A stretch of 64,000 bases of DNA from Anthostomella pinea (Eukaryota; Ascomycota; Sordariomycetes; Xylariales; Xylariaceae): contig CAUWAG010000006.1 in NCBI GenBank assembly GCA_963556695.1, positions 1,302,001-1,366,000 on the forward strand, in the 5' to 3' direction. The notes under the pieces were generated by a model. The model was given only the letters and a program-made list of their open reading frames with translations, was not told where the DNA came from and did no database searches. Numbering within the stretch: position 1 is the stretch's first letter; every line of letters starts with the position of its first letter. Below are positions 1-10,439 of this stretch, one piece after another. The position numbers were made by a program, and so were the translations under genes.

Positions 1-1081
1 TTGTTTAAGTAAACAATCAGGGTCCGAAGTTACAGAACGCAACAAGGAGGGAAGAAAAACTCGAAACGCATAAACCGGTCGTTCTCGTAAGAGCAGCAGG
101 AATACCAACGACCGACACAACCAACGACCACGAGAAACCACAGCCGCCATTATGAATTTCTCTGGTGTTGCGAAAGACGTTACGACGGCACTGCAACGTC
201 TTGTGAGTGCTGCTGCGTCAGTTTCGACGGGCTTCATTTGGGCCACCTTGTTTGGAAGCTATTGTTCGTTTTGCGCCGGCTGTAAAAGCGACTATTATGC
301 AAGTATTATCTGGTATCCTCGTCCGGCTGCCCCCGTTCGTTGTAGGTTTGGTGAAGCGATCCTGTTTTGGGCCCCAAGAGTCTAACAGCTGTACGCACCG
401 ACCTGGCAATTATCTCATAATTGTACATGTCGTGTATACATCACCTGAACGACAGCTTCACCAGGACATTAGTCACTCGTCACGTATCTCGCTCTCGTCG
501 CTTCGATTCAACTTCTATAGCTTCTTCCAGATAGCGCGGCAATAATGTAACTCGGAAAAGGGCGGCTCGCCCTCGTCCATGGGTGCGGGGGAAAGTCCAG
601 GCCAGCACCCTTCGATCCTGCGCCCTCGAGCATCCTCCGTACCAAGAAGATGGCGCACAAATGACTTAGCAAGACAAGGTAAAGATCCTGGGTTGGCCTC
701 TGTAATTTACGTGTCTCCTTGGGAATACCGGCGTGAGACTTGCGGCAAGCTTCTACGAACAATTGGCAGTCTCAAATTCCACATGGTCTACCAATCATGC
801 CGGGGTGTACAGTTCCATTCTGCGGACGTTGGAGGCGGGTGTAGCTATAGCCGGGCAAGCAGCCAAGACGGGAGTGTATCCTGCTGCCTTTACTGGCATG
901 AAGGTCATCCCTTCCCCAGCACCTTCCCCGTGCCCTTCAAGAACGAGGCGGGACAAACCGTCGTGCAGGATGTCACCAGATGAAGCTGGCCGACCTCAGT
1001 CGGCTTGTCATATCTCGACCTCCGTGACGTCGTCGATGCGGGAACGCCACCCGGCCCATACGGGATGAACTGGGTCAAGAA
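1..1081. other. Left-edge spacer, no supported gene
   Basis: Only short, overlapping open frames on both strands, none with a recognisable family. A short Met-start frame near 796 has two closely spaced Cys codons and stops after about 14 codons; it could be the start of a lost zinc-finger exon, but nothing confirms this. Confidence 0.4.
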
Positions 1082-1423
1082 CCACGTTCGCACGCACGAC
1101 TATGTCGCAATTGCAGTGTGCACGAGGCTCGCTGCAAAAAGGCCGACGAAAACTCTGATGCGAAATCCATCGCAGAACGAACTAAATGCGATATTTGTGG
1201 TATTCACTACCGACCCACGGGGTCTCTGTTTGAACATGGTGTCGTCGACCACGACGATCCTAAGAGTCGATTCTGCCCATATGGATGTGAAGAGGGGACT
1301 CAACCCTTCCAAAGCAGGAAGGCCTATGAAAACCATTTGCGTCACTTTCATTCCGTATTTGTGGCGTCTACACAGGATGATCGCACGGAGGTTCTCGTCC
1401 ATGTCGTTCGTCCTCAAAGATAA
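1082..1423 (+). pseudogene. C2H2-type zinc-finger protein fragment
   Basis: This open frame contains two zinc-finger-like units. The first reads C-x2-C-x12-H-x4-H, starting at the CDIC tetrapeptide near 1181. The second reads C-x3-C followed by H-x3-H, ending near 1350. A Cys pair (CRNC) lies just upstream near 1103. In the neighbouring frame just before it (about 1060-1095) another finger-like ending HVRTH is readable, so the frame seems to have shifted there. No convincing start codon or splice sites were found. Downstream, to about 2620, frames rich in Tyr, Gln, Ser and Pro follow on the same strand, which would suit the low-complexity body of a transcription factor, but stops and shifts interrupt them. 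A decayed regulator is the simplest reading; an unrecognised spliced gene is possible. Confidence 0.45.
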
Positions 1424-4400
1424 TCGAGTTTCAATCTCTTTTACCATTATACGATTTGTTACTCACGGTTGGTATGCCGAACAACCAAATGCCAATGTTC
1501 AGATAGAATCAACTCAACCACTCAATTAGGGGTTGGCTTTGCCCCGGCTCGATAAGTTACCATCCACATTAACTTGGCAACTCTGGAGAAGGGCAAGCCC
1601 GAGGCTACCTGCAACAGCCCAGCCAGCTCAACGCGGTAGCTATGGCCAAGAAGCTCCGCAAACCTGCTATCCCTCCCACCAGCCTTATTATCACCAGTAT
1701 CCCAGTTCGAACCAACTCTCCACCAGACCGTATGGTTACGAAGCCCAGGGGAAGAATACATAAAACCGCCCAAATTACCGTCTGGGCTCGTTCGAGCAAT
1801 CTACCCTCGCTATGCAAAGCTCAAACTCCTCGTCAGAAGTCGCGAATACATCGAGATCGGCGCCATTTGCTATCGCAGCAAATGTCGTAATATCGACCAC
1901 TCATAAATGGTCGACTGCGTCTGGCTCAAGCGGGTATTCCTCTACCCGAGCTCGATACCACGCTCAGCGCGCCCCTGCCAAGCCGTGGCGCCTACCAGAA
2001 GGCAGCTTCAAGACCGGCCGATCCAGGTTTGTAAAGTGGTAACTTACTGGCCCCAACTGTTGGACCTCCACAACCGAGGACGCCTCAGGGAAAACAACAC
2101 GGGGGCGAGAGACAGCCGGGTGGCTGTATTGGCCTCTGTGACGTCGGATGGACGCCTCAACTATCGGCAGACCCGGGAGTGGTGACCATCCCACCATCGA
2201 CTTCAGCAAGAAAGTGGCGAAGGTTACCGTCCTAGATGAGGCCGGTTCGATGGGCAAAGCATAAGCTTGCATGCCATGGCTCAGTGGTCGTCCATTGTTG
2301 CTAGCAGGCGATCCACGCCAACATCCCCCTGCTATCATGACTCTGACCGGTCATCCCGGGGGGCCGATCTGGCGACGTGGAGTCGCGAAGTCACCATAGG
2401 GGTCAAGAAATCCGAAAGGTGCTGGGGAGGGTGACTCGGGTGGAGGGCGACAACATTCTGCAGTCTCGTCGGCCTTCTGCCTCACCCGACAGCGCCTCTT
2501 CGTCCCCCATTACTGTATCTCCATATCCCCAGCTAAGTTGCAAGGCTACTTTCCCTCAGCCTGCTATGTCCATCGCCAACCAGCAGCCCAATACGGGTAC
2601 ACTGGCACCTACTCACGCCTGACGGACCAAAAGCACAAGGCAAAGTCTAGCTGCCGAACCGCGACAAGCCGATACTCTAATCGAGCTCAACCTAAAGGGT
2701 TTTATTAAGTTTAGTACGGTAGACATATGAGCAGTGTTGACCGTCTTAGGAGCAAGTATGGCGGCTTATGTTCTCATTCCCAGCTGTATGAACAGTGATG
2801 CCTCGCAACGACCCGCCCGCGAGCCTCCCTCCTTCAGCTGGAGTGCCTCGCAACGACCCGAGCCTGTCTTGGAGAGACTTGATCCCAGTCCGGAAGAACT
2901 TTGGCAAAATCGATAGCAATCCACAAGAAGAACCGACTATATAAGCACAAAGGCTCGCATATTGAAACATCTCTAACAGGTCTTAATTTGGTACCTATGA
3001 TCTTAGCCCGATAATGATGTACACCAAACAAGAAAAAGGCATTGAGCCCGCGTCCTAGCCGCTTTCTTTGGACAGGTCCCAGTCCATGTTGCTGTCGCGT
3101 TCCTTGCTGAAAGCGCCGAAGGTACACCGGCAGCAACGACCCCGACTTCGAAACCAATGAAGATGACGAAGACGACCCTCGGGAGATCCGAATCGACCAG
3201 CTGACGACAATCCCCTTCAATGAATCTAGGCTGGGTGGCACCATGGCGTCGTCTCTTCACCTACGAGAGAATCACGAATAGTTACACCACCACTCTCGTT
3301 TCTACACGCCCAAACCTCAGTTCTTGCAAACCAACCGACACCTCTGGTTTGCTCGCCTCTGAAACGCAGCGCCGACAGGAGTGACTCATCACAAGAGCGT
3401 GCTAGGCTACCAGGACCGCTTCCCCCTATAACAGCCAAAGTCCCACGATTGGCTCTTTAAGGATAAGGTCGTGTTTCGAGGCCGGTCTATCCCATATGCT
3501 TTCTCGCTTATTAACATTGCTTTCATACTCTCTATCCCGTACATAGTTATCGACCCTGTCGCGTTAAATATCGCCTCAGGGCCATCCCATTACCGTGCCG
3601 GGCTCTATTGCAACCCCCATTAGGTATCTCGCAGCTAGCAGACTCCCCCGTCAGCTCGGAAGACGCCCAGATCCAGTTCGGCATATTACGTATCGGCAGA
3701 CAAGCAACATGAGTCGCTATCAGGCCTCATCCAGCGGATCTTCGGCGCCATTAGAACTTATTAATGATGTTACATTGGGATCTCTCATTATTATTCCGAT
3801 TGGCGAAAAAGAGCCAACATGAACAACTGAAATGATACCACAAGCAACAAGTTCACTGTGTTCTGGTAGCCGTCGGGTGGTAATGGGCAAGGTTATTGAA
3901 TGGGCCGCTCAGAGTCAGTCGTGAAGCTACCAAGTTACATGAAAACCTTAGAAGAATGATAAGGTTGTAAAGTCCCGACAAGGAACTGCCGCAAGGCCAG
4001 ATAAGCGCCTACGTCGTGTCTCGAGACGTCCGTAATCATCATGGCAAGCAATCGCTAGACCATCCAGTGCACACCCGGCTGCTGGCCATTCTCTGTTCAT
4101 CTATCACGGTTCTAGTAGCCTTCCTACTATTCAACAATAACAACCACATAGATACTATAACCGCAACACCCACTTCGAGAGCAAACCCAATCTTTGCTAT
4201 CCCGTGTGCTAACTCGACATTCCGACTCGAGACACCCGCGACCCCTATACCTCACGAGCGGACCCGCGACCTCCAGCCCCCCGATGGACAGACAAGAAAG
4301 GCAAGCCATGTTCCAAGACCTCATCTACGAGCTTAACAACAAGAGTCTGGAGCCGAAGGAGGTGCAGGCGCATCTAAAGTAGCTGCTGCACCAGTACCCG

Positions 4401-4740
4401 AAGCATACACACATCGAAATTCCCGACCTGGTAGCAAGTCATTGACCTAATTCCGCAGTCATACGGAATGATCTGAGCACTTGACGCGAGCTTCCAAGAG
4501 AAACTACCGCCAACACGACCATATTCTCTGCTCACACCTACATGCACCGTCAGATGTTGGATCCCAGATATGGTGCCCTTAGGTGCAGTACCCGCTAGGG
4601 GGCTGCCAGGGAACCAGTGGATCCACCCTGGCATGGTGCAGTATGGTATTTAGCTGTAGATTAGCCCTGACGAGCATACTTGAGAATGACAACAACGTTT
4701 GCAGCGACCGCTCACACCCCCAAGGCTTGTGACCCTTCTA
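1424..4740. other. Decayed, gene-poor spacer
   Basis: No intact gene was recognised. On the + strand there are interrupted Y/Q/S/P-rich frames at about 1533-2042 and 2430-2622, an acidic open frame at 3117-3281 (FETNEDDEDD core), and a short Met-start frame at 4284-4382. A 16-bp direct repeat lies at 2800-2815 and 2845-2860. These could be remnants of one or more genes, but no domain can be named. Confidence 0.45.
2800..2860. repeat. 16-bp direct repeat pair, 45-bp spacing
   Basis: GCCTCGCAACGACCCG occurs at 2800-2815 and again at 2845-2860, each followed by AGCCT-like sequence. It looks like a small internal duplication inside the low-complexity remnant. Confidence 0.8.
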
Positions 4741-5632
4741 GAATCTCACAAAATATAAAAAGTAAAAAATTAATAAAAACACTTTTATTCGACGTATATA
4801 AGTCGATTTAAATCATAATAAAACTTGCTTTATAAGTACGATTTTATTAAGCTTTTTAAAGCCGATTCAAACAAAATCGCGTCGTTACATATATAAACGT
4901 GAAAAAAAAGTGATAGTACTTATATTTTAATAAAGTGATACGTGTGACTGGGGGTGGCGGATTGGAGACCCACTGTACGCTAGCAGATGGATTAGATAAG
5001 GGAAGGCTGCACCATAAATATGTGCAGCTCTCGCCCTTCTAGCTTAGGTTTCCCAACCCTCTCACCACACACAGTAGACCCCCTTATAGCCACACGCTTC
5101 ATGAAGTTATTAATTTATTAATAAAAAAGCTTATAAGCTTAGAATATTAAATTTAAACGTCATTTTTAATTATTAGGGCTATTAAGTGTTTTTAAATAGT
5201 ATTTTATATAATATTTTCCGTAAAAATAACTAATAGATTATAAAATTTTAATATTTAATTACGTATTAATAACACCTCGATTTTTTTAGTTGACTTCTGT
5301 GGTAATAAAATTAAGATAATAATTAAATAGTTTCTTATAATATACTTTTTAGAAATGCGTTTATTTTAAAAGCTATAGAAAGTAATAATATAAAGTTAAT
5401 AACTTCATTAAAACCACGGTTACTTTTTATAGTAAAAGTAATATTATTCAGGTTAATTTCTTTTTGATATGTTGCAGTCGTACTTACTATGTATAATATT
5501 GCTGTACTAGCTTATTTCTTTTTTAATATTTAGTTTCTTTACGGTAAATATGATATTAAGAAACTAGGAGTTAATTAACGAGCTTTAATCTTTTTTATTT
5601 TTTTATTTTTTATTTTTAGTAATACTAATAGT

Positions 5633-5826
5633 TGTTGGAACAGGCTTGAACGATCAATCATAATACTCGAGTATTAGGTCAAGGTCATGATGTTGCTGGT
5701 AGTTGGATTGGGAAGTCTAGCTGGACCTGAAGGTCTGGCTAAGTGACCTCACAATCTGGTATCTAATCTCTTATCTAATCATACATATGGGTTCTGGATG
5801 GATGGTTTGACTGTGGAATCACATAG
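5633..5826 (+). mobile_element. Truncated solo LTR (copia-type ends)
   Basis: The copy begins TGTTGGAACAGG, the form typical of Ty1/copia LTR starts, and matches the reverse complement of 8717-8918 along its length. The first 42 bases are identical; later bases differ mostly by single substitutions. The last bases, including the expected TCCAACA terminus, are missing: the copy runs directly into the TAA microsatellite. No internal retrotransposon sequence accompanies it. Confidence 0.75.
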
Positions 5827-6078
<252 letters not shown>

Positions 6079-6083
<5 letters not shown>

Positions 6084-6095
6084 GGGGTTAAACTT
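6079..6095 (+). repeat. 17-bp inverted repeat, left arm
   Basis: TAAAAGGGGTTAAACTT is repeated exactly, in inverted orientation, at 9776-9792. The pair encloses 3.7 kb of the AT-rich island and could be the ends of an older, mutated DNA transposon, or chance in AT-rich sequence. Confidence 0.6.
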
Positions 6096-6759
6096 TTAAA
6101 TATACAGTAATAAGTTATAGTAAAGTTAAATAAGTTTGTTAAGCTTTAAAATGCTTGAGTTTATAATTCAAATCGATTTTGAATAAGAATAGCATTTTTT
6201 TCCCGATAACCGCTGTTTTGATCAAGTAATTTTATGTTATTATATATAATAATAAATATATATTACCTGTATTTATAAATAGTATCATCAAGCTTAAAAA
6301 AGCTGATTCGTTTAAATTTATAGTAAAAATCGAAAGTTAATAACAATAGTATTTTTTTGATAACTGCTTTTTATTATTAAGCGATATTACCGCTATGTAA
6401 ATATAAAGCGTGCCTTTATATCGTATTTATAACGTTTTAGCTAATTCAAGATTAAAAAAGGTATTTTTATATAGAAAGATTATTAATTTTTTTCAATCAA
6501 ATTTATAACGAAAGAATTTCTAGTTACTTGTATTAAAATCTAAGCATTTTTATTCCTTACCATTCACTTTTACCTGTATTTATACAAGTTTAACGCAAAA
6601 GAGGGGTTTTAAAGGCTATTTATGTATTTTTTATATTTATAAGAAATCACATTATTTCGACCTTTTATAATTAATTAGAATAAACGACTTTTTAAACGCT
6701 CGCATTAAACGGTAAACGTTAATTTTTTAACATATTTATGAAGGTATTTATTGCTTATA

Positions 6760-6820
6760 ACGTAGCTGACAAGCGAGTTGACATTACAAGCGAGTTGGCA
6801 CTCGTCATGAACTTTCCAAC
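6760..6820 (+). repeat. Left TIR of the pogo/Fot1-like element
   Basis: 61 bp beginning ACGTAGCTGACAAGCGAGTT; 60 of 61 bases match the reverse complement of 8558-8618. It carries a tandem pair of 12-mers that may serve as transposase binding sites (inference). Confidence 0.95.
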
Positions 6821-6857
6821 CAATACGATTCAAACCATCATATCTCCACCAATAACA

Positions 6858-8512
6858 ATGGCACCGCGTTATAACGAATCAGACTTGCAGCTAGCTGTTC
6901 AAGCTAAACGACGTGACCCTCATATTCCTATATTTCAGCTTGCGAAACTCTTCAACGTCCTTCGTTCCACTTTGAGCAATAGAGTCAAAGGAATGCCATC
7001 ACGACGCGACAGCATGCCCAATACTTTGAAACTTATGGTTTCCGAAGAGAATGCCATTTGTTCCTTCATTCTCGACCTGGATGCGCGAGCATTTCCGCCC
7101 CGGTACAGTTATGTTGAAGATATGGCGAATCAATGTTGGCGGCGCGTGGGGCTGGACGCATTAGAAAGAACTGGACGCGGAACTTCATTAAACGTACACC
7201 AGGCCTCCGGACGCGTTTTCATCGGAAGATAGACTACCAGAGGGTCTTGAACGAGGATCCAGACGCGTATCGCGCGTGATTTTGCCAAGTTGCAGCAGCA
7301 GTCGCGAAACATGGTATCCAAGACGCGGATATTTACAACTTCGACGAGACTGGGTTTATGATGGGCATTATTGGGTCCGGCATGATTGTTACAAGTGCCG
7401 AAAGACGTGACAGGCCTAGACAAGCTCAGCAAGGCAACAGGGAATGGTCTACAGCAATCTCTGCTGTTAATGCTGATGGTTGGGTGGTCCCGCCGTTCAT
7501 CATTCTACAGGGCAAAACCCACCTCGCGTCATGGTATCGCGACACAATATTACCACGCGATTAGAAGGTGGCCGTGTCTGACAACGGGTGGACCACGAAT
7601 GAGATTGGTTTGGAATGGATTCAGCATTTTGACAAGTATACCAGACCGCGTATGACTGCCGGTAAACGCCTCCTCATCCTAGATGGTCACAAAAGCCACC
7701 ATTCCCAGGTCTTTGAGGATTATTGTCAGAACAACGGCATTATCACCCTTTGTATACCTGCCCACTCGTCACACAGGCTCCAGCCTCTAGATGTCGGCTG
7801 TTTTAGCCCGCTCAAACGAGCTTACGGTCGCATGATTGAGGATCTCATCCGGCGTCATATAACCCACATTTCAAAGGAGGACTTCCTTGCAGCGTTTTGT
7901 GAAGCACACAACGCTGCTATGACGCCAGGAAACATTCGAGCAGGTTTCAGTGCCACTGGGCTTGTTCCTTTTGACCCAGAAAGTGTCATTTCGAAGCTGG
8001 ATGCTGTCGCTGTCGTACGAACACCGTCGCCAGACCCCAATCTGCCACCCACTACTTGGACTTCGAAGACGCCTACCACCATTAACGAAGCGGTAAACCA
8101 ATTGGTTTATATCCAAAACCGAGTCAGAAACCACCAGGGAAGCTCACCTACATCAATAGTTGATGCGTTGAGCTCGTTTTCGAAGGCTACATACGGTCTT
8201 ATGCATAAGGTCGCTTTGGTTGATTCCTGGGTCCGCGAACTAAAAGAGGCCAATCACCTACTAAGTAAACGTCGGAGAACAAAAAACAAACATCTAATGA
8301 AAGGAGGAGTACTTTCTGTTAAAAATGCAGTAGATCTTCAGGCTGTAAAGGATGGTGCTAAGCTGGCAAAACAGGAAATGGGTAAAGGTAGTCGTCGTCC
8401 GAGGCGGGCGGCAGCGCGTGGGCGACGGTATGGCGTTTGCGGCAATACTGGCCATAATGCGCGAACTTGTACAATAGAGATAGAAACCTCTGAGGAAGAG
8501 GAATCCGATTGA
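6858..8512 (+). pseudogene. pogo/Fot1 family transposase (Psq HTH, DDE), inactivated
   Basis: Likely start is ATG 6858 (MAPRYNESD). The N-terminus has a Psq-type helix-turn-helix followed by a CENP-B-like region. A shift into another frame occurs near 7130-7150. The catalytic core follows: first Asp in NFDETGF (about 7338-7358), second Asp in LILDGHKSHHS (about 7672), third Asp in QPLDVGCF (about 7786), so the DDD triad is intact. Two in-frame stops, TGA at 7277-7279 and TAG at 7562-7564, each sit where family members usually have Trp, so each is one G-to-A change. The C-terminus (about 8430-8470) has a CCHC zinc-knuckle-like motif whose first Cys position is Tyr, again explicable by G to A. 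The damage fits mild RIP plus one indel. The copy cannot make a full protein. Confidence 0.93.
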
Positions 8513-8557
8513 TTGAATTGAACTGAATGCGTTGTGGTGAAGTTATTTGACATGGCA

Positions 8558-8618
8558 GTTGGAGAGTTCATGACGAGTGCCAACTCGCTTGTAATGTCAA
8601 CTCGCTTGTCAGCTACGT
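8558..8618 (-). repeat. Right TIR of the pogo/Fot1-like element
   Basis: Inverted partner of 6760-6820, followed by the TA duplication at 8619-8620. Confidence 0.95.
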
Positions 8619-8716
8619 TAATACATTTTAAAAATGAACTATTTTTGTTAATAAGCTTAAAAATGAAATAAACATATTAATGATATTACTTTACCACCTT
8701 TTAGATATAATATATG

Positions 8717-8918
8717 TTGGATCCATGCGATTCCAGACTGCAAACCATCTATACCAGGACCCACATGTATGATTAGATAAGATAATATAGTGGATTGAGA
8801 GGGCACTTGGCCAGACCTTCGAGTCCAGCTAGATTCCTCTCAATCCAACCATCAGCAACATCATGACCTTGACCCCATACTCGAGTATTATGATTGATCG
8901 TTCAAGCCTGTTCCAACA
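8717..8918 (-). mobile_element. Solo LTR, copia-type, complete
   Basis: On the + strand it starts TGTTGGATCC and ends GTTCCAACA, giving TG...CA termini with matching inverted TGTTGG/CCAACA ends, as in Ty1/copia LTRs. Both flanks are ATATA (8712-8716 and 8919-8923), consistent with a 5-bp target duplication, though the flank is AT-rich and chance is possible. It is the inverted counterpart of 5633-5826. No internal gag-pol sequence lies beside it, so it is a solo LTR from recombination. Confidence 0.8.
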
Positions 8919-8969
8919 ATATATATATAATATGTCTTTTTATTAATTACGTGTTTTTTTACTAACTTA

Positions 8970-9350
8970 TAGTTATATAATTAAAAACCAAATCTTATAT
9001 TAATAATAAAGTTATTTAATAGTTTAAATATAATCATTCTTTTATTCGAATTAAAGTTCAATGCGTAACATAAAAACTTAAAAAGAAATTAAAATACTAA
9101 ATTCAATTTTTAACATCATTTTTTTGTACTTACCGCGTATAACGCATGTCTCTTTATTAACTTTAGGCTTTTTTAACTTATTTATAGCTAAGTACCGACT
9201 TTTAAAATTATATATACGATTAAAAAACAAATTTGGTATTAACGCCAAGGTCGTTTAATAGTTTCAAAGTCAATTTTTTAATATTAAGCGTTTGGTTTAA
9301 ATTTAAATGAAAGCTAAACGCTTAACTTAAAAAAGAAATTAAGACCTAGG
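8970..9350. repeat. Diverged direct duplication in AT-rich DNA
   Basis: About 140 bp at roughly 8970-9110 reappear, diverged, at roughly 9212-9350. Shared landmarks in order are AATTAAAAA-C-CAAAT, TTTAATAGTTT and CTTAAAAA-GAAATTAA. It resembles two RIP-mutated copies of one repeat. Boundaries are approximate. Confidence 0.4.
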
Positions 9351-9775
9351 TTTAAATCTGAGTTACGCTATTACTTTGTTTTAATATTTATTAATAAACA
9401 ATATTATATAAAGCTAGCTACTGTTTTTTTAAACGCTTAAAAGATAAAACTTTATTACTAGAATTTGTTTCAAATTTTTAACCCGTCGGAACTTTTGAAA
9501 ACAAAGCGTTATAAAAAGTAAAAGTTTTATTTAGCTATGAGCCTTGTACTGTGTAATTTATAATAGTTATAAGCCTTATAAAGACATGGTTATAACGGGC
9601 TTAAAAAATTTAATACGTGATAACACAAAAGTTAAAGCATATAATTTATTATAACTTTATAACTCTTACTAATAATATTTATTACTTAATTAATAAATAT
9701 ATAACTTTTAAAGTATTAACATTAAATAAATGCGCGATTAACAACGAAATATTAATAGCGGATGTTACTTTTACT

Positions 9776-9792
9776 AAGTTTAACCCCTTTTA
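9776..9792 (-). repeat. 17-bp inverted repeat, right arm
   Basis: Exact reverse complement of 6079-6095. Confidence 0.6.
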
Positions 9793-10002
9793 CTAAGCGT
9801 AAAGTAGCAAGGCCCTTATTAATAAGAGATTTAATAGCGGAAAGCTGCGCAACCTTACACTTAATAAGGTTAGGGCCCTTATTTGTTTAAAATTACTAAT
9901 TGTATTAGGGACCTTTATGCTCGTGACTGTTTGATTTCTCGTGCTCGCTTGACGTCTCGTGGAGTATCGGAATTTCTTCGTGACCAAAGAGACGGGTCTA
10001 CT

Positions 10003-10074
10003 AACGAGGCTCTGGACGAAGCTCTGGATGAAGCTCTGAACGAGGCTCCGGACGAGGCCCCGAACGAGGCTCTT
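10003..10074 (+). repeat. Six 12-bp tandem units just outside the AT island
   Basis: Six units of the form (A/G)A(C/T)GA(G/A)GC(T/C)C(T/C)(G/T), e.g. AACGAGGCTCTG. Read on the + strand they give NEAL/DEAL/DEAP tetrapeptides within a 77-codon frame (9883-10116) that has no other support. No gene is claimed. Confidence 0.9.
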
Positions 10075-10116
10075 GAGCTTCAAAACGAGCGTCAATACGA
10101 CCAAAGGCTGCGTTGA

Positions 10117-10439
10117 CAGCTTCCTTTACTGATCGCTTTGATCTCCTCACGTCATTGGCGAGCTTCTTCAGGTGTTGGAGGCATCTTGTCGGCGTTTGGT
10201 CATGGTTTGGAGTGCTTTTCCCAGGAGTGCTACCGAATGGTGGTGAACCTGCCTGTTGGTAACGCTTCTAGAAGGGTGACTTGTCACAATGTCGGGTTGT
10301 GATTGCTCTGTATTCTGGGAGTTGCTTGGTGTCTCATTGCAGTGGATGGGAGTCCATTTAGGAGGTCACTAATGTACAGAATTGCACCACTCGACTTCGG
10401 GTGTATCAACTTGGCTATCCCGGCAGCCCCTTGGTCCAT
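10117..10439. other. 3' spacer of POP1, nothing seen
   Basis: No gene or repeat recognised between the tandem repeats and the POP1 stop codon. Confidence 0.5.

Larger units (their letters stand above)
6760..8618 (+). mobile_element. pogo/Fot1-like DNA transposon with 61-bp TIRs
   Basis: A 1859-bp element bounded by 61-bp terminal inverted repeats (6760-6820 and 8558-8618) that differ at a single base. It is flanked by TA on both sides (6758-6759, 8619-8620), the usual target duplication of the Tc1/mariner-pogo superfamily. Each repeat contains the 12-mer ACAAGCGAGTTG twice in tandem with a 5-bp spacer. The body encodes a pogo-type transposase broken by one frameshift and two stops. Base composition is far less AT-rich than the surrounding island, so this insertion is younger than, or escaped most of, the mutation that degraded its neighbours. 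Confidence 0.93.
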
